NCBI RefSeq assembly: GCF_000260985.4
Contig: NC_017857.3
Coordinates: 1,364,001-1,428,000 of the forward strand
Direction of reading: 5' to 3'
Source: Methylophaga nitratireducenticrescens
GTDB lineage: Bacteria; Pseudomonadota; Gammaproteobacteria; Nitrosococcales; Methylophagaceae
Length of the DNA stretch: 64,000 nucleotides
Part shown: piece after piece, positions 43,848 to 52,095 of the stretch
Layout of the letters: the number at the start of each line of letters is the position of its first letter
How positions within the stretch are numbered: position 1 is the stretch's first letter
Notes under the pieces: generated by a model
Databases searched by the model: none
Seen by the model: the letters and a program-made list of their open reading frames with translations, nothing else
Told to the model about the DNA's origin: nothing
Made by a program: the position numbers and the translations under genes

Positions 43848-43867
43848 GCAAGATAAACAAGCCCTTG
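43848..43867 (+). repeat. Copy of the dispersed AGATAAACAAGCCCT motif
   Basis: GCAAGATAAACAAGCCCTTG resembles the tails of the 17541 and 35979 repeats. It sits in the gene-poor stretch after the PEP-CTERM cassettes. Confidence 0.3.
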
Positions 43868-43897
43868 GTCTTGTCCAATATTATGAACAATTTAGTA

Positions 43898-44104
43898 TCA
43901 CATCAGATTTCTCATTGCAGCCATGATAATGTCTGGGGTGACTTCTGGTTTAGACTTTTCTAATGCCTCTTCTAATGCCTCTTCTAATGAACTCAAATAA
44001 GATGTTTTTGTCTCTGCTGCCCCTTTTTCAGTGACATTTTTACTTTTTTGCGCCTGCGTAATTAGGCCTCTTGGGACTGCGTCAATGTGCTAAATCAAAT
44101 GCAT
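43898..44104 (-). pseudogene. Small gene interrupted by an in-frame TAG
   Basis: From an ATG at 44104 the frame reads MHLI, a TAG stop, then HIDAVPRGLITQAQKSKN onward to SKPEVTPDIIMAAMRNLM. Without the TAG (one base from a Gln codon) it would be a 68-residue helical protein. Inside it, a 12-bp tandem repeat (about 2.6 units, 43964-43997) encodes LEEALEEALE. No ribosome site or family was recognised, so it may be a decayed gene or chance. The rest of this gap (43718-44228) holds only a dispersed motif and AT-rich sequence. Confidence 0.3.
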
Positions 44105-44228
44105 AAAAATGATTAATTTAGCAATAATACTAATTTAGAATAAGGGAGCAGAAATACTCGCTTTTTTTATGCTTAAATAACGTGTTATCATCCGAAACGA
44201 ATGTAATTTATAAACATGGAGAAGAATA

Positions 44229-44780
44229 ATGAATAAGTTGGCAAATATGGTGTTGCTAATGGTAACACTAATGATGGGATCATTTGTTCATGCTTCCGAG
44301 CCCTATACACTTAATGCAGGAGATATCTTAAGTATTTCTGTTTGGAATGAAGATGCATTGCAGAAAGAAGTCGTTGTTCTTCCCGATGGCACCATTTCTT
44401 TTCCCTTGGCAGGTCAACTGAATGCTAAGGATAAAACAGTTCTTCAGGTTGAAACAGAACTTAAAGAAAAATTATCAGAATATATTTCAGACCCCGTAGT
44501 TAACGTTACCGTCAATCAGGTTTCAGGAAATACGGTACATATCCTGGGTAAAGTATTACGTCCTGGATCATTTGGAATGAGTCAGCCACTTGATGCAATG
44601 CAGGCTTTGAGCCTAGCAGGGGGGCTGACAACTTATGCAAAAGAAAATGACATTATCATTCTCCGCAGAGATGGAATGAAACAACAAATCATCCCAGTGC
44701 TTTACGCTAATATCAAACAAGGTAAATCGCTCGAATCTAATGTGCTGTTACAAAGCGGTGATGTCATTATTATTCCTTGA
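44229..44780 (+). CDS. Polysaccharide export protein, exosortase-locus type
   Basis: A 183-residue periplasmic/outer membrane protein. A signal peptide ending near VHASEP is followed by the Poly_export domain (YTLNAGDILSISVWNED) and one SLBB domain (VHILGKVLRPGSFGMSQP to LLQSGDVIIIP). It is much shorter than E. coli Wza and lacks a lipobox cysteine, as in the short export proteins of XrtA/EpsH-type loci. GGAGAA precedes the ATG. It heads the export and length-control operon. Confidence 0.9.
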   Translation: MNKLANMVLLMVTLMMGSFVHASEPYTLNAGDILSISVWNEDALQKEVVVLPDGTISFPLAGQLNAKDKTVLQVETELKEKLSEYISDPVVNVTVNQVSGNTVHILGKVLRPGSFGMSQPLDAMQALSLAGGLTTYAKENDIIILRRDGMKQQIIPVLYANIKQGKSLESNVLLQSGDVIIIP

Positions 44781-44818
44781 ACGGGGATAATAATGACAGG
44801 CCTCATGACGGAGTCAGC

Positions 44819-46003
44819 ATGAAAATAAAAATTATTATGTCGGTTTTGGTTGCAAGCTTGTTCCAATCGAATATCGCCAGATCCGCCGAATATATTATCG
44901 GGGCCGACTTTTCTCCGACATTCAATTATGATGATAACGTTGAGTTGCGGGATGATGAAGAAGGTAGCTTTGTTACCAAAATAACCCCCACATTATTATT
45001 GTCTCGAGCGGTTGAAAATGCATCCATTAGTATGAATGCAGGTTATCGTGTGGAACGATACACAAGCTTATCCGATCTGGATAGGCAGGATCCCTTCGCA
45101 AACATAGCGGGTAGTTACAATACGGAACGTAGCGCTTACGGACTGAGAGCTGGTTATTCTGAAAGAGCACAGCGTTCAATTGCAGATGAAGATACCGGGG
45201 ATTTTTCTTCTAATGCAACGGTAACCACAAAATCACTGGCACCAAGCTATCAATATCAATTCACGGAACGTGATTTCCTTTATACCAGCGTTAACTATAA
45301 CGAAAGTGCTTACGATACAAGTCGCTTCAGTGATACTGAAACCACGTCTTTAACCGGAGGGTGGCGTCGAAACTTGACGGAACGTTTGACCGGTGGATTG
45401 GCGTTGACATATGCACAGTATGAATCGGAGTCTGAATTTAGCGAATCAGAATACGACAGTTACAATTTAAGTGTCACCAGTACCTATATGATGAATGAAC
45501 AATGGTCATTTTCTGGTCAGGTTGGCTATCGGACAACTGAAAGTGAATCACAATCTTTACTCGGTGGCCCCAAACAAACAGACAGAAACACAGGTTCTTT
45601 ATTTGATTTTTCAGCAAATTATGTTGGTGAATTGAATACATTATCATTTTCATTATCACGTTCTCTTAATCCTTCAGGCGAGGGGGTGGTCAATGAAACT
45701 GACCGTGTCTCACTTTCCTGGAACAGAAATATCGCGGAAACAGTGTCGGTTTCATTCAACACCTCCTATCAGGAAACGCAGTCTGCAGACGATCTGACAA
45801 ACACCGACAGAGAATATTTTACCTTTTCGCCAGCACTTAACTGGCAATTGCAAAGAAACCTTGCCCTAAAAATGGGTTATCAGTATCGCCAACAAAAAGG
45901 CACAAGTTTTGGTGGATTAGATACCAATGATGACAAAGTCGACAGTAATATGGTTTTCCTCACGGTAAACTACGACTGGGACGGTTTGCGTTTTTCGCGA
46001 TAA
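44819..46003 (+). CDS. Outer membrane beta-barrel protein of exopolysaccharide locus
   Basis: A 394-residue protein from MKIKIIMS. A signal peptide ending near ARSAEY is followed by alternating amphipathic strands rich in Tyr, Ser and Thr, ending in DWDGLRFSR. It matches the barrel proteins encoded between the export and chain-length genes of exosortase (PEP-CTERM) loci, which may form or gate the secretion pore. The frame can be read from TTG at 44777, but the ATG at 44819 after CGGAG directly precedes the signal peptide. Confidence 0.78.
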   Translation: MKIKIIMSVLVASLFQSNIARSAEYIIGADFSPTFNYDDNVELRDDEEGSFVTKITPTLLLSRAVENASISMNAGYRVERYTSLSDLDRQDPFANIAGSYNTERSAYGLRAGYSERAQRSIADEDTGDFSSNATVTTKSLAPSYQYQFTERDFLYTSVNYNESAYDTSRFSDTETTSLTGGWRRNLTERLTGGLALTYAQYESESEFSESEYDSYNLSVTSTYMMNEQWSFSGQVGYRTTESESQSLLGGPKQTDRNTGSLFDFSANYVGELNTLSFSLSRSLNPSGEGVVNETDRVSLSWNRNIAETVSVSFNTSYQETQSADDLTNTDREYFTFSPALNWQLQRNLALKMGYQYRQQKGTSFGGLDTNDDKVDSNMVFLTVNYDWDGLRFSR

Positions 46004-46018
46004 CTTTAAGAGAACATA

Positions 46019-47779
46019 ATGGAAGAAGATGTCAAAAGCCTACGGGATTACTTGGATATTCTGTGGCGGCGTAAATATTGGATTGTAATCCCGGCTTTTA
46101 TCCTGATGATAGGTACAGTGGTATTCACATACTCACTTCCCGAGAGCTTTAAATCACAAGGTTTGATTTTGATCGAATCTCAGGAAATTCCACAAGATTT
46201 GATTCGCACCACCGTGACAAGTTATGCAGATCAACGTATTGAAGTTATTAAACAACGTCTGCTCACAACCAACCGGATTATGGAGGTTGTTGAAAAACAT
46301 AATCTTTATCTGGAGCAAAGAAAAAGCTCACCCATTACAGCACCGATTGTGGAGTTATTTAAGAGCAATGTCAGCGTAGATATTATTCAGGCAAATGTCA
46401 CCGACCCTGCCAGTGGTCGAGCTAAAAAAGCCAGTATTGCATTTACTGTCTCGTTCATGGATCAGTCTCCTCGAAAAGCCCAACAAGTTGCAAATGAACT
46501 GGTTACAGAGTTCTTAAATGAAAATGCCAGAGCAAGAACAGATCGGGCCCAGGACACCACCCAGTTTTTGAAACTGGAAGGTGACAGAATGCAGAAAGAA
46601 ATTCAGCAAACTGAAAAAGAAATTGCAGAATTTCGTGATCAATACAGCGATAGTCTTCCGGACATGCTCGAATATAATTTGAACACGGTTCAAAATATTC
46701 AGGAAGAGATTGCTTCAATACAGAACCAAATCATGGTGCAAAGCGACCAAATGACCACAATGGGATTACAGTTGTCCATGATTCCTAAGCAGCTCACCGG
46801 CCCGACCAGTAACGCAGCCGGTCAGCCATCAGCCTCCATGGTAGCTTTGCAACAATTACGTGCTGAATACCGTTCAATGCAAAGCAAGTATTCTGCTAAT
46901 CATCCAGACTTACAGCGTGTAAAGCGTGAAATAGATGCACTGGAAGCAGAAATTGGTGTCGCTGCATCTCCGCGAGAAGAGGTTGAAATGCAATTAACTT
47001 CGGCTAGAAGTAATTTGCAAACACTCAAACAACGTTATGCAGCAGAACATCCAGATGTTAAAGCTGCAGCAGCTGAAATAGATCGTCTGGAACAACGCCT
47101 TAGTGATTTGCCAGAAGAAATGTCTGATGAAGCGACAACTGCAAATGGTTCAACAAACCCGGTATATATAGAAGTAAGTGCCAAAATTGACGCGACAGAG
47201 CGTGAGATTGGCCGCTTGAGAGAGAGGCAGGCAGAATTACGCGAGAAACTGGCAGAATACGAAAACCGTGTTTATCAGACCAATCAGGTTCAACGCGCTT
47301 ATCAGGATCTGACCCGTGACCGTGAAAATAAACTGGCTAAATATCAAGAGCTAAGAGCCAAACAATTAGAAGCTGAACTGGCACAAACCCTGGAAACTGA
47401 AAACAAGGGCGAAAATTTTACCCTTATTGAACCGCCTCAGGTTTCAAATGAAGCTGAGAAACCAAATCGTAAGAAACTTATCGCCATGGGCTTTGTAGGC
47501 TCGGTTGGTGCAGGAATCGGTCTCGCCATTCTGGTTGAAATGTTATTTGGTGGAGTGCGTGGCTATACACAGATTTCAAGAATCGTTGGAAAGCCTCCTA
47601 TTGTTGTTATACCAATTATTCAAACCGATCAACAAAAACGCCGTAAAAGACGAATCATCTATAGTCTGATCGTTTTAGGAATTATCTTCGGCCTATGTGC
47701 AATCGCATTGTTTCATTTCTTTGTGATGAATCTGGAAGTGCTTTGGTTCAAAGTACTGAATAAGCTGAGCTTGCTGTAA
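46019..47779 (+). CDS. Wzc-like chain-length determinant (exosortase-type polysaccharide co-polymerase)
   Basis: A 586-residue inner membrane protein. An N-terminal Wzz segment (LRDYLDILWRRKYWIVIPAFILM) and helix precede a long periplasmic coiled-coil (about residues 180-470, including repeated heptads around TSARSNLQTLKQRYAAEHPDV). A GNVR-like region and C-terminal helices follow (about 490-510 and 545-565). No kinase domain is fused; a separate tyrosine kinase gene follows. It sets polymer length and supports export. It lies 15 bases after the barrel gene. Confidence 0.9.
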   Translation: MEEDVKSLRDYLDILWRRKYWIVIPAFILMIGTVVFTYSLPESFKSQGLILIESQEIPQDLIRTTVTSYADQRIEVIKQRLLTTNRIMEVVEKHNLYLEQRKSSPITAPIVELFKSNVSVDIIQANVTDPASGRAKKASIAFTVSFMDQSPRKAQQVANELVTEFLNENARARTDRAQDTTQFLKLEGDRMQKEIQQTEKEIAEFRDQYSDSLPDMLEYNLNTVQNIQEEIASIQNQIMVQSDQMTTMGLQLSMIPKQLTGPTSNAAGQPSASMVALQQLRAEYRSMQSKYSANHPDLQRVKREIDALEAEIGVAASPREEVEMQLTSARSNLQTLKQRYAAEHPDVKAAAAEIDRLEQRLSDLPEEMSDEATTANGSTNPVYIEVSAKIDATEREIGRLRERQAELREKLAEYENRVYQTNQVQRAYQDLTRDRENKLAKYQELRAKQLEAELAQTLETENKGENFTLIEPPQVSNEAEKPNRKKLIAMGFVGSVGAGIGLAILVEMLFGGVRGYTQISRIVGKPPIVVIPIIQTDQQKRRKRRIIYSLIVLGIIFGLCAIALFHFFVMNLEVLWFKVLNKLSLL

Positions 47780-47813
47780 CAACAGTATCAACAATTAATA
47801 CGGTAGTTTAATT

Positions 47814-48650
47814 ATGGACAGAATTCAGAAAGCGCTTGAAAAAGCCAAGCAGCGACACGCTCAGAAACCAGAGCCAGTCACCGTAGAACCCACTAAATCT
47901 GAGAGTAGTGTTTCGCAAGCCGAAGACCCATTGGCCGCGCCAATTGAATCGATATCGTATTCCCAGACCAAAGTGGTCAACGTTCCGAATCATCAGCTTG
48001 AACGTAAGCGGATCATTGCAGGTTTCTACAATAATCCACAATCAGCCGTGTTCAGAATGTTGCGGACCCAAGTACTGAAAAAAATGCGTAGCAATCGCTG
48101 GCAAACGCTGGCAGTTACCTCTCCAACAGCCGGGGAAGGTAAATCAGTTGTGGCCGCCAATCTTGCCATGGCAATTGCCATGGAGCTCAATCAAACGGTA
48201 TTGCTGGTCGATATGGATTTGCGTAATCCGAGTATCAGTAATTATTTTGGTCTCAATGCACAGGTGGGACTCAAAGATTATCTGTCGGGTGATTTACAAC
48301 TTTCTGAGGTCTTGATAAACCCAGGTATCAAACGATTGGTGATATTACCGGGGGTCGGAAGAGCAGAAGATTCTGCTGAACTGCTATCCAGCCCCAAAAT
48401 GGCGAGTCTGGTAGCTGACATTAAATCTCAATATGATTCCCGGGTCATTATTTTTGATGTGCCGCCTGTTTTGCAAACTGATGATGTGTCGCTTGCAGCA
48501 AGCTATTTTGACAGTACCTTGCTTGTGCTCGAAGATGGTAAGAATACTGAATCAAATATCACTAAATCTTTACAGATGCTTGAGGGATCACACTTGCTTG
48601 GTACAGTGGTGAACAAGTCTGCCAGTCCTCCCGAACATCAAAATTATTAA
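47814..48650 (+). CDS. Exopolysaccharide tyrosine kinase (CpsD/CapB-like, exosortase-type)
   Basis: A 278-residue BY-kinase with a Walker A motif (SPTAGEGKSVVAANLA), Walker A' (LLVDMDLRNPS) and Walker B (VIIFDVPPV). The N-terminal 60 residues are charged and disordered. The C-terminus (PPEHQNY) has a single terminal Tyr rather than a tyrosine cluster. It works with the chain-length protein to regulate polymer assembly by phosphorylation. Three bases separate it from the next ATPase gene. Confidence 0.9.
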   Translation: MDRIQKALEKAKQRHAQKPEPVTVEPTKSESSVSQAEDPLAAPIESISYSQTKVVNVPNHQLERKRIIAGFYNNPQSAVFRMLRTQVLKKMRSNRWQTLAVTSPTAGEGKSVVAANLAMAIAMELNQTVLLVDMDLRNPSISNYFGLNAQVGLKDYLSGDLQLSEVLINPGIKRLVILPGVGRAEDSAELLSSPKMASLVADIKSQYDSRVIIFDVPPVLQTDDVSLAASYFDSTLLVLEDGKNTESNITKSLQMLEGSHLLGTVVNKSASPPEHQNY

Positions 48651-48653
48651 TCT

Positions 48654-49544
48654 ATGTATACAGAACATTTTGGTCTCACGCACAAGCCCTTTAATCTGGT
48701 CCCCGATCCACAGTTCCTCTATATGAGCCCCAACCATAAAAAAGCGCTCACCATGTTGGAATATGGCCTGATGAGCCATGCGGGATTCACGGTGGTGACA
48801 GGAGAAATCGGGGCGGGTAAGACGACGCTTATACGGGCTCTGCTTGGAAAGATTGAAGATGATTGTGTTATCGGTCTGATCAATAACACGCATGAATCAT
48901 TTGGTGAGCTGATGGTATGGGTCTTGGACTCGCTTGAAATAGAGTCCAGTGCGACAGATAACGCTGGTCGTTATCGCGATTATATTAACTTTGTTGTTGA
49001 GCAACATGCTCAGGGTCGAAGAGTCGTATTAATTGTCGATGAGGCCCAAAACCTCTCGGTTCAGGCTCTTGAAGAATTACGGCTGTTATCCAATGTAAAT
49101 ATCGACTCTGATATCTTCCTGCAGCTTGTATTGACGGGGCAACCTGAATTAATCGAAAAACTAAATCGCCCAGAACTAGTGCAATTTGCTCAACGCATTG
49201 GGGTAGAGTTCCATCTTAAAGCGCTTAGCTATCCAGAAACACAGAATTACATTGAATACCGCCTGGAAGTCGCTGGAGCTAAACACAAAATTTTCAGTAA
49301 TGAAGCCTGTGCCGTAATTTATTGTTATAGCGAAGGAATCCCCAGACGAATTAATAACCTCTGTGATTTTGCTTTGGTTTATGCCTTTGCTGATGATAAG
49401 ACAGAAATTGATGTTGCCTTAATACAGGAGATGATGCGGGACAAAAAGTCCTCTCGAATTGTGGAGGCCAAGGCTTCCGAGAATCCGGATGTAAAACGCG
49501 TTAAAAACTGGTTGTTGGAGCAGCATAATATACAGATAGCCTGA
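48654..49544 (+). CDS. ExeA-like AAA ATPase of exosortase polysaccharide locus
   Basis: A 296-residue ATPase starting MYTEHFGLTHKPFNLVPDP, with Walker A GEIGAGKTTLIRALL and Walker B VVLIVDEAQNLS. It closely fits the XrtA-associated ATPase family encoded after the tyrosine kinase in PEP-CTERM exopolysaccharide loci and is related to ExeA/GspA. It probably energises an assembly or export step. It is the last gene of the 44.2-49.5 kb export operon. Confidence 0.9.
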   Translation: MYTEHFGLTHKPFNLVPDPQFLYMSPNHKKALTMLEYGLMSHAGFTVVTGEIGAGKTTLIRALLGKIEDDCVIGLINNTHESFGELMVWVLDSLEIESSATDNAGRYRDYINFVVEQHAQGRRVVLIVDEAQNLSVQALEELRLLSNVNIDSDIFLQLVLTGQPELIEKLNRPELVQFAQRIGVEFHLKALSYPETQNYIEYRLEVAGAKHKIFSNEACAVIYCYSEGIPRRINNLCDFALVYAFADDKTEIDVALIQEMMRDKKSSRIVEAKASENPDVKRVKNWLLEQHNIQIA

Positions 49545-49589
49545 TTTATAGCCGGGATTTTCTCACTGATAATCGAAATTATTCCATAT

Positions 49590-49605
49590 TGTGATAAGCA
49601 TCACG
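49590..49605. promoter_or_regulatory. CRP-like binding site
   Basis: TGTGATAAGCATCACG matches the TGTGA-N6-TCACA consensus at 9 of 10 positions. It is in the 350-base gap before the beta-helix gene, about 50 bases before a GGAG-ATG and a terminator. Confidence 0.45.
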
Positions 49606-49650
49606 ATTAAGCATGCGCTAAATTATTAATATCAAATCTTCTCCACTACA

Positions 49651-49744
49651 AAGGAGATGATGTCAGCAGATGAACAAAAAATGATTTTAAAATCCTCTGC
49701 CCCCCAGAGGGTTTTAGCCCGACTGAAAGGTCGGGTTTTTTTTT
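49651..49744 (+). other. Possible short transcript ending in a strong terminator
   Basis: AAGGAG directly precedes ATGATG at 49657, which opens a 30-codon frame (MMSADEQKMILKSSAPQRV...) running through a terminator hairpin (CCCGACTGAAAGGTCGGG, 49719-49736, then nine Ts). With the CRP-like site upstream, this could be an sRNA, a leader peptide or simply the terminator of the export operon. The 49545-49894 gap holds nothing else recognisable. Confidence 0.35.
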
Positions 49745-49894
49745 GCTGATTAGCCAAGCAAGATTTTTTGCTCACGAATTCACAAGTTCTGGTTAATAAA
49801 ATCAGCCAAATGAGAATGTGTGAATCGAGTCACTTTTATTTATGTAATATGAACATATCATCTAACACGTATCATCTAATTCACAGGGGGGGCG

Positions 49895-51793
49895 ATGATC
49901 ATGAAACTTACTTCAATTCTATTTTCAGGTTTACTTTTAGCTGTTTCAGCTTCAGCAGCATCTGCACAAAACTATTATGTATGTGACAACGGCGACGACA
50001 ATAACAACGGCCGTACCGAAACTGCACCATTCCGCTCATACGAAAAAGCAATGGATACATTCAATAAGATGGCTGCAGGAGATAGTATTCTTTTCTGTCG
50101 TGGTGGTGTTTTTCCAGCCACAAAACTTAAAAAACTGGCCAATTCAAATTGTAGCTCAGAGAAAAACTGTACTATTACTGACTATGGTGATGATGCCAAA
50201 CCAGCACCAATGATAGTGTCGGATGGCATTACAGTATTTAATTTCCAAAATCCAGGTAACTCATCAGCTGATGGTGGTTATCATATAAAAAACATGACGC
50301 TAATTAGCAAACAAAAGGCTCCTGCTGGCATCATGTTATTTAATGACGTAAATGATGTGCTTATGGAAAATCTGCATATTGAAGGTTTTACCGTAGCTGT
50401 ATATTCTGCTGGAGCCAACACACCTAACTCTGGTTCAAATCAAGCAAATGATCGCATTATTCTCAAAAATTCCAAATTGTTGAATAACAAAATGCAAGGT
50501 TGGTTGGGTGGTTGTAATGATTGCGTTATTGACAACAACCATTTTGAAGGGAACGGGTTTGGAATGGCTCTTCGTGGTCATAATGTATACATCGACAGTC
50601 CTGTAAAATCACAGAATTTCTACAATAACAATATTCGTTTTACTAACAATACTTTACTTAATTCCGGTAGAGTTGATGGTCGTTGTCAAGGAACTTCATT
50701 TGTGGTTCACGGTATCATTAAAAATCTGACAATAGATAGTAATGTTGTTCGTGAAGAGGTTGGAAAAACGGGTGATAACTGTTGGGGAATTTCCGTTGAT
50801 CCTGGCAATCAGTTAGATGAATCATTTGTTGGCTTGCGAATCACCAATAATAAAATATTCAATGTGGGTAATTTGGGTATTGGTTGTGCTTCTTGTAAAG
50901 ATGTACTGATTGCAGATAACCTAATAGTTGACGAGGGTGAAGTATTACGTTACGTAATTGCAGTTCCAAATAAACATGAAGATTCACAAAAATCCGAAAA
51001 TGTTACGATTCGTAATAATAAAATTGTTGCAAACCATGATTTGGCATATGGCATTTCACTTGGAGGGGAAAATCGGTTTGAAGCCATCAATAATGAAATC
51101 AGTCTCTCATCTACAGATTCAAGATCTAAATGTATTAATGTATCAAATGCGAATTTAGATACTGATATTAGTAATAATATCTGTAATTCACACACCTCGG
51201 TCAGCATCATAGATGACTCTGCTCCAATTGATGAAGTGCCAGTGGCGGAAAATACAGAACCGGAGCTGTCAGTTGATCCAACAGAGCCAGTAACTGAACA
51301 AACAGAAAATGATTCACAACCAGTGTACCAACGTGGATCGGGTTTAGTAGCTTCTGACAACACTACTGAAAATGGTGGCGATTCTTCTTTGAACATTACA
51401 TCAGCAGATCGTGGCATAGTACAGGATGCAATGACCGAAGAAACTGCTATTTCTGGAAATGAGGGTACTTCCACCTCTATTTCAGGCTCATCCAGCACTG
51501 AAACAGGTGATGCACCGTTGGATGATGGCTTGAGTGATTCAACTACCAGAAGCACAATGTTATCTGCATCAGTTCAGGATTCTGCATCGATGATTGATCA
51601 ATCAATCAGTCCAGAACTTTCAGAACCATCGGTATCTGAGCCTGTCACTAGAACTCGTGTTACTGAGTCAATAAGCTCGAACTACGTTCGTTCAGTTACA
51701 GTGGATGAGGTTGCTAATGTAATTGAGAACGACATCCCCGTTGAAGAAAGTCAATGTCGAGTGTTTGCGCGTGGACGTTGCATGATGATGTGA
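49895..51793 (+). CDS. Secreted right-handed beta-helix protein with Ser/Thr-rich tail
   Basis: A 632-residue exported protein. A signal peptide ends near ASAASAQN. Residues 30-420 contain repeats with NNxI/V-type turns (SKLLNNKMQGWL, ITNNKIFNVGNLGI, TIRNNKIVANH) typical of parallel beta-helix folds (PbH1), as in polysaccharide lyases and epimerases. Eight or more cysteines lie in this part. The last 200 residues are acidic, Ser/Thr-rich and probably disordered, ending CRVFARGRCMMM. A matrix-binding or polysaccharide-modifying role is plausible but unproven. ATG at 49901 is an equally likely start after the G-rich ribosome site. Confidence 0.75.
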   Translation: MIMKLTSILFSGLLLAVSASAASAQNYYVCDNGDDNNNGRTETAPFRSYEKAMDTFNKMAAGDSILFCRGGVFPATKLKKLANSNCSSEKNCTITDYGDDAKPAPMIVSDGITVFNFQNPGNSSADGGYHIKNMTLISKQKAPAGIMLFNDVNDVLMENLHIEGFTVAVYSAGANTPNSGSNQANDRIILKNSKLLNNKMQGWLGGCNDCVIDNNHFEGNGFGMALRGHNVYIDSPVKSQNFYNNNIRFTNNTLLNSGRVDGRCQGTSFVVHGIIKNLTIDSNVVREEVGKTGDNCWGISVDPGNQLDESFVGLRITNNKIFNVGNLGIGCASCKDVLIADNLIVDEGEVLRYVIAVPNKHEDSQKSENVTIRNNKIVANHDLAYGISLGGENRFEAINNEISLSSTDSRSKCINVSNANLDTDISNNICNSHTSVSIIDDSAPIDEVPVAENTEPELSVDPTEPVTEQTENDSQPVYQRGSGLVASDNTTENGGDSSLNITSADRGIVQDAMTEETAISGNEGTSTSISGSSSTETGDAPLDDGLSDSTTRSTMLSASVQDSASMIDQSISPELSEPSVSEPVTRTRVTESISSNYVRSVTVDEVANVIENDIPVEESQCRVFARGRCMMM

Positions 51794-51828
51794 AAACTTT
51801 TTCAATCCTAATTAACCACTATTTTTTT

Positions 51829-51860
51829 AAAACCGATTGCAACTCGTAATCGGTTTTTTT
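51829..51860 (+). terminator. Rho-independent terminator after beta-helix gene
   Basis: A perfect 10-bp stem (AAAACCGATT against AATCGGTTTT) and a T-run. The remainder of the 51794-52095 gap is AT-rich, with nothing else recognised. Confidence 0.85.
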
Positions 51861-52095
51861 ATGTTACTAATTTGATGTTTTACCGATCAATTAAATGATA
51901 TCGGTCTGTGGTGGATTGTCTATTGTAATAAAGAGTTCCATTTTACTTTTAATTTTGTATGTTTTAGGCGTTTTAACTGTAATAACTCATGTTTGAGATC
52001 ATCGATACTTGTTTTGTCACTACTCCATGTTATATTGATTTCTATAAATAGAATCAATCGCTTAAGTTTTAGATTGTAATGGAGATAGTTCAAGA

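Noticed and set aside
43964-43997. Short tandem repeat as a possible CRISPR-like array
   Set aside because: The units are 12 bp, directly adjacent and without spacers. No CRISPR array or cas gene was seen anywhere in the window.
50950-51555. 201-residue minus-strand ORF opposite the beta-helix gene
   Set aside because: It is the antisense of the Ser/Thr-rich tail, a composition that commonly leaves the reverse frames open. No ribosome site or recognisable domain.
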